Shown here: positions 16,296-24,510 of the stretch, one piece after another
Layout of the letters: every line of letters starts with the position of its first letter
Numbering within the stretch: position 1 is the first letter of the stretch
Assembly: GCF_000523235.1 (NCBI RefSeq)
Contig: NZ_CP006850.1
Coordinates: 5,270,001-5,334,000, forward strand
DNA: 64,000 bases
Direction of reading: 5' to 3'
Origin: Nocardia nova SH22a
Lineage (GTDB): Bacteria; Actinomycetota; Actinomycetes; Mycobacteriales; Mycobacteriaceae
Program-made: the position numbers and the translations under genes
The notes under the pieces: model-generated
The model's database searches: none
What the model saw: the letters and a program-made list of their open reading frames with translations, nothing else
What the model was told of the DNA's origin: nothing

Positions 16296-17477
16296 TCAGA
16301 TCAGCGCACGCAGCGCGCCTTGCGGCTCCACGCCCAGCGAGCTCAGCGCCGCCGCGTGATACGTCGCCCCCGGCACGTGGATGGCGTGGGAGAGTCCGGC
16401 GTGGGCGTCGCGCCAATACCGTTGCAGCGGTTTGTCCATGCGCAGGGCGTTGCCGCCCGAGCGGGCGAAGATCTGGTCGACGGCGGTGACCGCGCGCCAG
16501 GCCGAACGGATCTGGGTGCGGCGCCCCGCGGCACGGTCCTCGAAGCCGACCTCGCGGCCGGATTCGACGATGGCGTAGATGTGGTCGATATTGGCCAGCA
16601 GTTCCTGGCGGGCGGCGTTGATGTCGGCGGCCGCCTCTCCCAGGGCGTGCATGACGTACGGGTCGTCCTTGATCGCGACACCGGCGGCGGTGACCCGCTC
16701 GCGCTGATAGTCCAGATGCGCCGCCAGCGCGCCCTCGGCGATGCCGATCACCGCGGCGGTGATACCGAGCGGGAACATCGACGACCACGGCATCAGATAC
16801 AGCGGATCGGTCATTCCGGCCTCGCGCTGTGCGCTGCCGTCCATCACCTTCCGGCTGTCCATGACGCGATGGGCGGGGACGAAGGCGTTATCGACGATGA
16901 TGTCCTTCGAGCCGGTACCGCGCAGCCCCACCACATTCCACGAATCCTCGACGATCGTGTAGTCGCTGCGCGGCAGGATCATGTGCAGCACCGACGGCGG
17001 TGTCACCGGTTTCCCGTCCGCACCGGCGCGCATGGCGCCCAGGATGATCCAGTCGCACGCATCGGTGCCGGAGCTGAATTGCCAACGGCCACTGAACATG
17101 TAGCCGCCCTCGACCGGCGTCGCCACGCCCTGCGGCGCGTAGGGCGAGGCCACCCAGGTGTCGGTGTCGGCGCCCCAGATCTCCTCGGCCACAGCGGGAT
17201 CGGCGTAGGCCAGCTGATAGGGATGCACGCCGACCACGCCGTTGACCCAGCCCGCCGCGGGATCCAGTGCGGCGGTGGCCATCACGGTCTCGGCGAACTC
17301 ACGGGGCCGCACCTCCAGACCGCCCCACGCGGCCGGTTGCAGCAACCGGATGGACCCGGCCGCCCGCATGTGCGCCACCGTCGCATCGGGCAGGCGGCCG
17401 AGCCGCTCGGCCTCCCACGACCGCTCACGCAGTTCGTCGGCGAGATCGCTGATCCTGTCCAGTACACGCACGGTCAT
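16296..17477 (-). CDS. Acyl-CoA dehydrogenase-fold flavin monooxygenase (HsaA-like)
   Basis: 393 residues. Sequence order fits the group D flavin monooxygenases with an acyl-CoA dehydrogenase fold (HsaA, DszC, HpaB-type): WEAERLGRLPDATVAHMRAAG, LLQPAAWGGLEV, ATAALDPAAGWVNGV, FSGRWQFSSGTDACDWIILGA, W-VVGLRGTGSKDIIVDNAFVP and RSGGNALRMDKPLQRYWRDAHAG-SH. The lack of a clear catalytic Glu and the overall match favour an oxygenase over a dehydrogenase. The neighbouring thiolase and DUF35 genes suggest degradation of a steroid- or aromatic-like compound. ATG 17477 has AGGAAAT. Confidence 0.85.
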   Translation of the reverse strand: MTVRVLDRISDLADELRERSWEAERLGRLPDATVAHMRAAGSIRLLQPAAWGGLEVRPREFAETVMATAALDPAAGWVNGVVGVHPYQLAYADPAVAEEIWGADTDTWVASPYAPQGVATPVEGGYMFSGRWQFSSGTDACDWIILGAMRAGADGKPVTPPSVLHMILPRSDYTIVEDSWNVVGLRGTGSKDIIVDNAFVPAHRVMDSRKVMDGSAQREAGMTDPLYLMPWSSMFPLGITAAVIGIAEGALAAHLDYQRERVTAAGVAIKDDPYVMHALGEAAADINAARQELLANIDHIYAIVESGREVGFEDRAAGRRTQIRSAWRAVTAVDQIFARSGGNALRMDKPLQRYWRDAHAGLSHAIHVPGATYHAAALSSLGVEPQGALRALI

Positions 17478-17631
17478 GGTCTATTTCCTACTCGTCCGCT
17501 GAGCCCGATGGGCACGAAATCTCGCTGTGCGAAACAGGATCCGGCGGGTGCGCCGGAGCAGCCGGACACCGGGCCCGCGTACCGCGGTCGTCTCCCTGCT
17601 CGGCATTCGTCGCAGGCCATCGCGCCGCATC

Positions 17632-18087
17632 TCACCGCCGCACCTGCCGGGCAGGTCGGGTCTCGATGGCGTCGATCGACAGCGCTCGCGCCGCGAATCG
17701 CCAGCCCTGTTCGGTACGCGCATAACTGTCGGCGTACCGCAGATACCAGATCACGTCGGTGATCCGGTCGTCCTTGTCGATCCAGTGATGCGCGGCCCCG
17801 GAGATCGAACCGGTCGCGGTGTCCGCGCCCGTGCGGGTGAAGACCTCGCCGGTGATCGCATGCTGGGTCCGCAGCACGCCGTCCAGCGCGGCCAGCGCGG
17901 CGCGCACACCCGCCCGGCCGTCATGACGAATCTCCGGCACGAGCACATCCGGCGGCGCGGGCATGACGAGTCGCGCTGTGCCGGTGAACAATTCGACTAC
18001 CGAGTCGATATCGCGCGCATCGACACCGGCCGCGTAGCGGTGCACGAGATCCGACAGTTCCAGCCGATCGGCCACCGGCAGCGTCAC
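17632..18087 (-). CDS. SnoaL-like/NTF2-fold protein
   Basis: 151 residues. DRLELSDLVHRYAAGVDARDIDSVVELF, AGVRAALAALDG, THAITGEVF-like strand, WYLRYADSYARTEQGWRFAARAL fit the SnoaL_4 domain, a cone-shaped NTF2 fold found in hydroxylating, dehydratase and isomerase proteins. The GTG at 18087 has AGAAGGAAAT. It sits 77 nt after the thiolase and 154 nt before the oxygenase on the same strand and probably acts on the same substrate class. The exact reaction is unknown. Confidence 0.85.
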   Translation of the reverse strand: MTLPVADRLELSDLVHRYAAGVDARDIDSVVELFTGTARLVMPAPPDVLVPEIRHDGRAGVRAALAALDGVLRTQHAITGEVFTRTGADTATGSISGAAHHWIDKDDRITDVIWYLRYADSYARTEQGWRFAARALSIDAIETRPARQVRR

Positions 18088-18164
18088 TGGATTTCCTTCT
18101 CTGTCGCCCCGAAAACCTGTGTCGCCCGGAAACCCGGACGGTATCCGGGTTTCCGGGGATCGGG

Positions 18165-19367
18165 TCAGCGGGTGGCGATGATCGCCGAACCGTGCCCGAA
18201 CAGACCCTGATTCACCGCGATCCCCGCACGGGCGCCCTCCACCTGGCGGCCGTCGGCCTGACCGCGCAACTGCCAGGTGATCTCGCAGATCTGCGCGATG
18301 GCCTGCGCCGGAATGGCCTCACCGAAGCAGGCCAGCCCGCCGCTCGGATTCACCGGCACCCGGCCGCCCAGAGTCGTCGCGCCACTGCGCAACAGCTCCT
18401 CGGCGCCACCGACCTCACAGAGCCCGATATCCTCGTACCAGTCCAGCTCCAGGGCGGTGGACAGGTCGTAGACCTCGGCGAAGGACAGCTCCGACGGCCC
18501 GAGTCCGGCCTCCTCGTAGGCGGCCTGCGCGATCGCGGCGCGGAAGGTGTGCGGCGGCGCCTCGACGGCCACGGCCGAATCGGTCGCGAAGTCCGGCAGG
18601 TCGATGACGGTCTTCGGGAAGGTCGGCGTCACCGTCGACAGCCCTCGGATGCGCACCGGATCGGCGATGCCGTGGCGGCGGGCGTACTCCATCGACGTGA
18701 GCACCAGCGCGGCGCCGCCGTCACTGGTAGCGCAGATGTCGAGCAGCCGCAACGGATCCGAGACGACCGCCGAGGCCGCGACCTCCTCGGCCGACACCTC
18801 CTTGCGATACCGCGCGTACGGGTTGTTCAGCCCGTGGCGGGCGTTCTTCACCTTGACGGCGGCGAAATCGTCCAGCGTCGCGCCGTGCAGGGCCATCCGG
18901 CGCCGCGCGTACAGCGCGAAGTAGATGGGGTTGGTGGCGCCGAGCAGATGGAAGCGCAACCAGTCCGGATCATCGCGGCGTTCACCGCCGACCGGCTGGA
19001 AGAAACCCTTCGGCGCGGCGTCGGCGCCGATCACCAGCGCCACATCGGTGAGCCCGGCCAGAATCTGGGCGCGCGCGTTCGCGATGGCCTGGGCGCCGGA
19101 GGCGCAGGCGGCGTAGCTGCTCGAGATCCGCGCGCCCGACCAGCCCAGCGCCTGGGCGAAGGTCGCACCGGACACGAATCCGGGATAACCGTTGCGGATG
19201 GTGTCCGCACCGGCGATGTAGCCGACATCGCGGTGGTCCACCCCGGCGTCGGCCAGTGCCGCCCGCGCCGCGACCAGTCCGTATTCCACGAAGTTGCGAC
19301 CCCATTTGCCCCACTGATGCATACCCGCACCGAGGACGGCGATGTCGCGAGAGTTGCTGTCAGGCAT
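18165..19367 (-). CDS. Thiolase-fold lipid-transfer protein (Ltp-like)
   Basis: 400 residues. Thiolase superfamily: the nucleophile region SSSYAACASGAQAIANA, an IAGADTIRNGYPG segment, LDICATSDGGAALVLTS, and the C-terminal VNPSGGLACFGEAIPAQAI in place of the classical GHPxGATG loop. This pattern is seen in mycobacterial Ltp3/Ltp4 (SCP-x thiolase-like) proteins that act as aldolases/thiolases on steroid side chains together with DUF35 proteins. The ATG at 19367 overlaps the DUF35 gene by 8 nt, with GGAGG within it, so the two are coupled and probably form a complex. The steroid link is inferred from the family and the nearby KstR-like site. Confidence 0.9.
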   Translation of the reverse strand: MPDSNSRDIAVLGAGMHQWGKWGRNFVEYGLVAARAALADAGVDHRDVGYIAGADTIRNGYPGFVSGATFAQALGWSGARISSSYAACASGAQAIANARAQILAGLTDVALVIGADAAPKGFFQPVGGERRDDPDWLRFHLLGATNPIYFALYARRRMALHGATLDDFAAVKVKNARHGLNNPYARYRKEVSAEEVAASAVVSDPLRLLDICATSDGGAALVLTSMEYARRHGIADPVRIRGLSTVTPTFPKTVIDLPDFATDSAVAVEAPPHTFRAAIAQAAYEEAGLGPSELSFAEVYDLSTALELDWYEDIGLCEVGGAEELLRSGATTLGGRVPVNPSGGLACFGEAIPAQAIAQICEITWQLRGQADGRQVEGARAGIAVNQGLFGHGSAIIATR

Positions 19368-19806
19368 CGACCGGCCTCCACATCCACACGGTGTGCTCCG
19401 CTTCCTCGTCCTCGTACAACACGCCGACGGTCAGCTCGACCGGCATGCCGACGGCCAGATCGTCCACGGTCAGACCGCGCACGACCTGCCCGAGAATCAC
19501 CATCTGCTCCACCTCGAGCTCCACCGCCGCGACGACGTAGGGCTCGAACGGATCGGATGAGACGTAGGGAGCGGGCGGCTTGTACCGGGCATCGGCGTAG
19601 GACCAGATCCGGCCGCGGGTGGAGAAGCGGTACTCGGACAGTTCGGAGCCGTCCTTCTTGCTCGAGCACTGCGGATTACGGCATGCGAGGCTGTTCCGGG
19701 GGAAGTACGGCGTGCGGCACACATCGCACCGGCTTCCCAGGAGACGTACCGTGCCGTCGTCCGCAGTGAACCAATCTGCCACCGCGGGGCGTTGTTCTTT
19801 CTGCAC
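19360..19806 (-). CDS. DUF35 OB-fold acyl-CoA-associated protein
   Basis: 148 residues from GTG 19806. The zinc ribbon has CDVCRTPYFPRNSLACRNPQC (four cysteines), then an OB-fold: RGRIWSYADARYKPPAPY, PYVVAAVELE, MVILGQVV, VGMPVELTVGVL. DUF35 proteins bind acyl-CoA and pair with thiolase-fold partners, as in the ChsH/Ltp aldolase complexes of steroid catabolism. There is no Shine-Dalgarno motif; a TATAAC -10 element lies 8 nt upstream, consistent with a very short or absent leader. It overlaps the thiolase gene by 8 nt. Confidence 0.9.
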   Translation of the reverse strand: MQKEQRPAVADWFTADDGTVRLLGSRCDVCRTPYFPRNSLACRNPQCSSKKDGSELSEYRFSTRGRIWSYADARYKPPAPYVSSDPFEPYVVAAVELEVEQMVILGQVVRGLTVDDLAVGMPVELTVGVLYEDEEAEHTVWMWRPVDA

Positions 19807-19814
19807 AACACCGA

Positions 19815-19834
19815 CGTTATAGGAACACGTTCTA
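19815..19834 (-). promoter_or_regulatory. KstR-like operator overlapping a leaderless-type promoter
   Basis: AGGAACACGTTCTA at 19821-19834 matches the KstR palindrome TnnAACnnGTTnnA at seven of its eight fixed bases (first base A instead of T). Directly downstream on the minus strand is TATAAC (19820-19815), 8 nt before the DUF35 GTG. A repressor bound here would cover the -10/-35 region. The consensus is from memory of mycobacterial work. Confidence 0.6.
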
Positions 19835-19885
19835 CTTTGGAACAGCCGATCCCGGCGGGTGGTATCGGGCCCCGGTGACCGGCCG

Positions 19886-20527
19886 CTACGCGCGTGCGTC
19901 GGAGACCGGCAGCCGGTCGGCGGCCGCCTGCTCGGCGAGCCGCACCCCGGCCAGGCCGGTCCAGCACAGTCCGGCCGTCGTGGCGACGGCCTCGTGTTTG
20001 GGCAGATGCTTACCGGTGGCGACCCAGTCCTTCGCACAGGACTGGGCGATCGCGACCAGCTCCGCCGTCATCAACCACCCGCGCTCTCCCTCGGGCAGCG
20101 GATACGGCGCCAGCGCCCGCGAGACCGCGTCGGTGCACAATGTCGCGGCCCGGTGCGCCAGCCGCTGCGCCGAGGGCTCGTCGACCGCGGCCGCACCGGC
20201 CAGCAGCACGGCGCTGCGCAGGTGGATGTCGGCGAAGTCGAAGACCGCGGTCACCGTCGCCGTCACGATCGATCGCATGCTGTCCGCGGGCGCCAGCGCG
20301 GCGGTCAGCGTCTCCTCCAGCACCTGCACCGCCTCGTGCAGTACCGCGAGATAGAGCTCCAGCTTGCTCGAAAACGATTTGTACAGCACCGGTTTGCTGA
20401 TCCCGGACCGGCACGCGATCTCGTCCATACTCGCCGCCCGGTAACCGCATGCCGCGAACAATCCGGACGCCGCCGCCATGATCACGCGCCGACGCCGCTG
20501 TCTGGCTTGCGCCCAAGTCCCGTCCAC
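19886..20527 (-). CDS. TetR-family regulator
   Basis: 213 residues from GTG 20527, 11 nt after AGGAGG; GTG 20539 is in frame but abuts that site. The N-terminal helix-turn-helix is clear: RRRRVIMAAASGLFAACGYRAASMDEIACRSGISKPVLYKSFSSKLELYLAVL. The C-terminal helices form the ligand domain. It differs from KstR itself, whose recognition helix is of another type, and is closer to the Rv3208-like actinobacterial TetR group. It precedes the DUF35-thiolase genes by 79 nt on the same strand and may or may not control them. Confidence 0.88.
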   Translation of the reverse strand: MDGTWAQARQRRRRVIMAAASGLFAACGYRAASMDEIACRSGISKPVLYKSFSSKLELYLAVLHEAVQVLEETLTAALAPADSMRSIVTATVTAVFDFADIHLRSAVLLAGAAAVDEPSAQRLAHRAATLCTDAVSRALAPYPLPEGERGWLMTAELVAIAQSCAKDWVATGKHLPKHEAVATTAGLCWTGLAGVRLAEQAAADRLPVSDARA

Positions 20528-20640
20528 CGCCCTGACCACCTCCTGCGATCACGATAACCACACCGTGCGACCGGCGGGACCCGGCATCCCACCGGACGCC
20601 CGGACGGCCGGGCGTGGCACGACCGAGGTGGCGGGCGCCC

Positions 20641-22341
20641 TCACTCGCCGCTGGGCGCGTCCGCGGCCGGGGGCAGATCCGAGACCGCCGCTGTCACAGT
20701 CGGATACAGGCCCGGCGCGGTATCGGAATCGGCGGCGGTGAGTGCGTCACCGAACTGCCCGATCGAGCGGGCGATCCGGAAATCGATGCGGCGGCGGCCC
20801 AGATCGCGATGGAGATCGGCGAGCATCGCCGCCGCGGTCACATCGATACTCGGGGAGGTCTCGGCGTCGAGGACCACCAGTCGCGTGCGATCGGTGCACA
20901 GCTGCTCGATCCGCTCGCGGATGTAGTCGGCGTTGGCGAAGAACAGCCCCGATTCCACCCGGACGACCAGCAGATCGGACCGCGACGGGAGATCCGGATG
21001 CCGGGCGGCGTCCACCCACAGCGTGCCGGTGTGCACCACCCGCGCCACATGCGGCCGCGAGGTCCGGTACACCAGCAGCAGCATCGAGATGCCGATGCCG
21101 ATCAGCAGGCCCGGCAGAGTGTCGAACAGCAGGACGCCGAACATCGCCGCCACGGCGGCCACGAAGTCCGCCCGCGCGGCCTTCCCGTAGATCCCGCCCA
21201 GACGCCGCGTCCAGACCCCGTACAGCCGCCGCAGCGAGGCGAAGTCGACCAGCTCGATCACCGCGGCGATGACCACGCCGGCCAGGGTCGCCTCGGGCAG
21301 GTTCTCGAACAGACCGGTGAGGAACAGCAGCGTCAGCACGGTCAGTGCCGCGACCACCAGCCCGCTGGCCTGGGTCTTCGCACCCGCCGAACCGTTGACC
21401 GCGGTCTTGGACAGACTGCCGTTGACGACCATGCCCGAGGCCAGCCCGGATCCGAGATTCGCCGCGCCCAATCCGAACAGTTCGCGATTGACATCGATCT
21501 GGTAACCCGCCTTGGCCGCATAGGTTTTCGCGGCGCCCAGCCCCTCGGCGAACCCGATCAGCAACACCCCGATCGCGGGCCCGAGCAGGTCGAGGAAGTC
21601 ACCGAATCCGACGCCGCCGGGCCAGCCCAGCGCGGGCAGACCGGAGTCGATGTGACCGACGATGGCGACGCCCTTGTCGTCGAGATCGAAGACGCCCACC
21701 GCGCCGATGCCGAGCAGCACGGCCAGCAGCGAGCCGGGAATCAACGGCAGCCAGCGTTTCAGGCCGAGCACGATCGCGAGACTCAGCAGGCCGAGCACGG
21801 TCGTGCGCCACTGCGCGTCGCCGAGGCGGGTCAGCACACCCCACGCCTGTTCGAAGAAGTCCCCGTCGCGCTTGTGCACGCCGAGCAGCTTCGGCACCTG
21901 CCCGATGATGATGGTCAGCGCCAAGCCGACGATGAACCCCTTCAGCACCGGTTCGGAGATGAATGCCGCGACGAAGCCCAGGCGGATCAGCCCGGCCAGC
22001 AGTCCGGCCAGTCCGGTGGCGATCGCCAGCGCCGTCGACAGGGCCAGATATCTGCCGCTGTCCGCACCGGCCATCGGCGTCACGATCGCCGCCGACAGGG
22101 CCGCGGTCGCCGACATCGGCCCCACCACCAGATGCCGGGAACTACCGGCCAGCGCGTACAGGATCAGCGAGGGAATCGCGGCGTAGAGGCCGACCACCGG
22201 CGGCACTCCGGCGATCGAGGCGTAGGCAAGGGCCTCCGGGACCAGAACCGCCCACACGGTCAGGCCCGCGACGACGTCCGCGCGCAACCACTGCGGCCGG
22301 TATCCCGCCAGGGATTCGAACACCACCCACCGTGTCGCCAC
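20641..22341 (-). CDS. SulP-family anion permease with STAS domain
   Basis: 566 residues. SulP signature near the N-terminus: LRADVVAGLTVWAVLVPEALAYASIAGVPPVVGLYA, then about eleven helices, NLGSGLASGMVVNGSLSKTAVN, and a C-terminal STAS domain (about 450-550) with LVVLDAETSPSIDVTAAAML. The substrate could be sulfate, bicarbonate or a dicarboxylate. The GTG at 22341 has GGGAGGATCC. It starts 30 nt after the DUF4203 membrane gene, so the two are probably one operon. Confidence 0.93.
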   Translation of the reverse strand: MATRWVVFESLAGYRPQWLRADVVAGLTVWAVLVPEALAYASIAGVPPVVGLYAAIPSLILYALAGSSRHLVVGPMSATAALSAAIVTPMAGADSGRYLALSTALAIATGLAGLLAGLIRLGFVAAFISEPVLKGFIVGLALTIIIGQVPKLLGVHKRDGDFFEQAWGVLTRLGDAQWRTTVLGLLSLAIVLGLKRWLPLIPGSLLAVLLGIGAVGVFDLDDKGVAIVGHIDSGLPALGWPGGVGFGDFLDLLGPAIGVLLIGFAEGLGAAKTYAAKAGYQIDVNRELFGLGAANLGSGLASGMVVNGSLSKTAVNGSAGAKTQASGLVVAALTVLTLLFLTGLFENLPEATLAGVVIAAVIELVDFASLRRLYGVWTRRLGGIYGKAARADFVAAVAAMFGVLLFDTLPGLLIGIGISMLLLVYRTSRPHVARVVHTGTLWVDAARHPDLPSRSDLLVVRVESGLFFANADYIRERIEQLCTDRTRLVVLDAETSPSIDVTAAAMLADLHRDLGRRRIDFRIARSIGQFGDALTAADSDTAPGLYPTVTAAVSDLPPAADAPSGE

Positions 22342-22371
22342 CGGATCCTCCCTCGTCGTCGCCGAACTCGG

Positions 22372-22974
22372 CTACTTCGCCGCGGCCCCCGCGTCGTCGT
22401 CACCGACCGCGAGGTGCCGGATGCCGAGTCGCTCGGCGAAGAGGTGACGCTGGACGATCCAGCCCGCGGCCGACAACGCGATCCAGGCCGCGGTGGCCAG
22501 GAATTCCTGCCATCCCGTGTCCGGCGAGCGCAGGAATTCCAGGTGATCGCTCATCCGGCCCAGTCCGCTGAGCACCATGCTCGCGCCGCCGATCGAGGTC
22601 AGCCACAGCAGCGCGCGCTCGCGGAACCGGTCGGCCAGGAAGGCTCCCGCCACGCATACCGCGAGGATCACGATCATGCTCAGCGCCCAGTTCTTGTCCC
22701 CCGGCTGGAACACCGCGGCCAGCTTCGCCCCCACCATCGCACCGGTCAGGCCACCGATCACATAGGACGCGAACTTGAACACCAGCGACACGACGACCCA
22801 GGTGACGACCGCGCCGATCAGGCCGAACAGCAGCAGCGTCCAGAACGACACGTCGAACAGATCCGCGATCAACCAGCCGATACCGAATCCGATCGCCACC
22901 ACACCGAGATGGACCGACCGGATCCCGTAGAAACACAGCAGCACACCCACCAGCACCACGACGATGCCGCTCAT
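22372..22974 (-). CDS. DUF4203-like multi-pass membrane protein
   Basis: 200 residues from ATG 22974, with AAAGGGG 8 nt upstream. Six or seven hydrophobic segments: IVVVLVGVLLCFYGI, LGVVAIGFGIGWLIADLF, WTLLLFGLIGAVVTWVVVSLV, YVIGGLTGAMVGAKLA, MIVILAVCVAGAFLA, LTSIGGASMVLSG. The Gly-rich repeats resemble DUF4203/TMEM198. The function is unknown. It is cotranscribed with the SulP permease. Confidence 0.75.
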   Translation of the reverse strand: MSGIVVVLVGVLLCFYGIRSVHLGVVAIGFGIGWLIADLFDVSFWTLLLFGLIGAVVTWVVVSLVFKFASYVIGGLTGAMVGAKLAAVFQPGDKNWALSMIVILAVCVAGAFLADRFRERALLWLTSIGGASMVLSGLGRMSDHLEFLRSPDTGWQEFLATAAWIALSAAGWIVQRHLFAERLGIRHLAVGDDDAGAAAK

Positions 22975-23097
22975 CGGATCCCCTTTCGCCGCAGACCTCC
23001 GCGACTGCGAGTCTCGCCGCAACGACCGGCCGGGTACTCATCCCCTGCGGGTGAACCACCTCGGGTCCGGCCGCGGGGGCGATGGCACAGTGAGTTC

Positions 23098-23709
23098 ATG
23101 AATCGACGGACACCCAGCCAGTGGGAAGAACTCACCGCGGCCGATCCCTCCCATTCGGAGTGGTACGTGCAGCGGTTCCGGACGATGGCCGCCGAGGGCG
23201 CCGACATCGTCGGGGAGGCCCGGCTGGTCGACGCGATGCTCGAGCGCGGCAGCCGGGTGCTCGACGCGGGCTGTGGTCCGGGCCGGGTCGGCGGATACCT
23301 GCATCGCGCCGGGCACAGCGTGGTCGGCGTCGATGTCGATCCGGTGCTGATCGCCGCGGCCGAACAGGACTATCCGGGCCCGACCTGGCTGGTCGGCGAT
23401 CTCGCCGAACTGGATCTGCCGGGCCGCGGGATCGCCGCGGACTTCGACGTCATCGTGTGCGCGGGAAATGTGATGACCTTCCTGGCGCCTTCGACGCGGG
23501 CGGCGGTACTGGCCGGATTCGCCCGTCATCTGGCTCCCTCCGGCCGGGTGATCACGGGTTTCGGCGCCGATCGCGGTTACGAGTTCTCACAGTTCCTCGC
23601 CGATGCCGAACAGGCCGGACTCGTCGTCGATCTGCGCCTGTCGACCTGGGACCTGCGCCCGTTCACCGACGGATCCGATTTCCTGGTCGCCGTGTTCTCA
23701 CGCCGCTGA
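23098..23709 (+). CDS. Class I SAM-dependent methyltransferase
   Basis: 203 residues from ATG 23098; the open frame extends far upstream, but that part is antisense to the SulP and DUF4203 genes. Motif I is VLDAGCGPGRVGGYLHRAG, the acidic loop GVDVDPVLI, motif II DLAELDLPG and DFDVIVCAGNVMTFL, then LAPSGRVITGFG. The substrate cannot be told. It is divergent from DUF4203 and convergent with SatP, sharing a hairpin at its stop codon. Confidence 0.9.
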   Translation: MNRRTPSQWEELTAADPSHSEWYVQRFRTMAAEGADIVGEARLVDAMLERGSRVLDAGCGPGRVGGYLHRAGHSVVGVDVDPVLIAAAEQDYPGPTWLVGDLAELDLPGRGIAADFDVIVCAGNVMTFLAPSTRAAVLAGFARHLAPSGRVITGFGADRGYEFSQFLADAEQAGLVVDLRLSTWDLRPFTDGSDFLVAVFSRR

Positions 23710-23728
23710 CACCGCGAATTCCGGTGTC
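23708..23728. terminator. Bidirectional terminator-like hairpin
   Basis: GACACCG-CGAATTC-CGGTGTC is a perfect 7-bp stem that begins within the methyltransferase stop codon and lies 11 nt from the end of the convergent SatP gene. No T-run follows, as is usual in these genomes. Confidence 0.5.
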
Positions 23729-23739
23729 CGGCCGATGGT

Positions 23740-24354
23740 TCAGCGCGCGGCCGGAGCCGTGGGGAAGGTGGGCAATACGGTCCTGCGATAGGTGGCGTTC
23801 ACGACGGCCGCGAACGCGGCGTACCAGGCCAGCAGTGCGGTGACGATCCCCAGCCAGCCGCCGATCCTGGTCGCGGTCTGCGCCGCGGCCAGCTCACCGA
23901 CGCACAAGGCGAGAAACGTCACGGTCAGGACGATGAAGACACTCAGCACGGCCACCGACACCCGCGCCGCCGCCACCGTCATGAAGGCGGTGAAAATGGT
24001 CCAGGTCAGCAGATACAAGCCGACCGCATGGCCGATATCGGACGCGGAGCCCTCGAGCCGGGGCAGCACGTGGTCGGCCAGATACCAGTACGACAGCCAG
24101 AACGCTCCGAAGGAGGTGAAGGCCACCGCACCGAAGGTGTTGCCCTTCACGAACTCCCACATACCGGCGAGCAACTGGGCCGCGCCCCCGTAGAACAACG
24201 CGAGTCCCAGTACGGCCGCGCCCATGCTCCCGCCGACCATATTCGTGTTGATCACCGACAGCATGAAGGTCGTGGCGGCGAACGCCGCGAGTCCGAGCGG
24301 GCCCGGATCCGCCACCGCGAGACCGGCCGCCGCCGGATTCTGCCCCGTTGTCAT
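23740..24354 (-). CDS. SatP/GPR1-FUN34 (YaaH) acetate uptake transporter
   Basis: 204 residues from ATG 24354, with AGGAGAG upstream. The hallmark NPAAAGLAVADPGPLGLAAFA at the N-terminus (NPA plus PLGL) and six membrane helices with FYGGAAQLLAGMWEFVKGNTFGA identify the AceTr family, which imports acetate/succinate with protons. It follows the SSS symporter gene by 156 nt on the same strand, making a second monocarboxylate importer in one locus. Confidence 0.93.
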   Translation of the reverse strand: MTTGQNPAAAGLAVADPGPLGLAAFAATTFMLSVINTNMVGGSMGAAVLGLALFYGGAAQLLAGMWEFVKGNTFGAVAFTSFGAFWLSYWYLADHVLPRLEGSASDIGHAVGLYLLTWTIFTAFMTVAAARVSVAVLSVFIVLTVTFLALCVGELAAAQTATRIGGWLGIVTALLAWYAAFAAVVNATYRRTVLPTFPTAPAAR

Positions 24355-24510
24355 GATGTCTCTCCTCGCGTCCTCGCCCCGCCGGAACGGCCGGTGCGCC
24401 AGCGATGGTGCCAAGCCCGCGAATTCCGGGGCCAGGGATCGGCGGGCCGGTACGACGAGCGCGCGGCAACGATCGACCGGCGGCGCCGATCCGGGCGGCG
24501 GGCGGTGGGA

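Noticed and set aside
20614..23097. Plus-strand frame of over 800 codons joined to the methyltransferase
   Set aside because: Antisense to the SulP and DUF4203 genes; low-complexity Arg/Gln/His translation with no family motif. The methyltransferase begins at ATG 23098.
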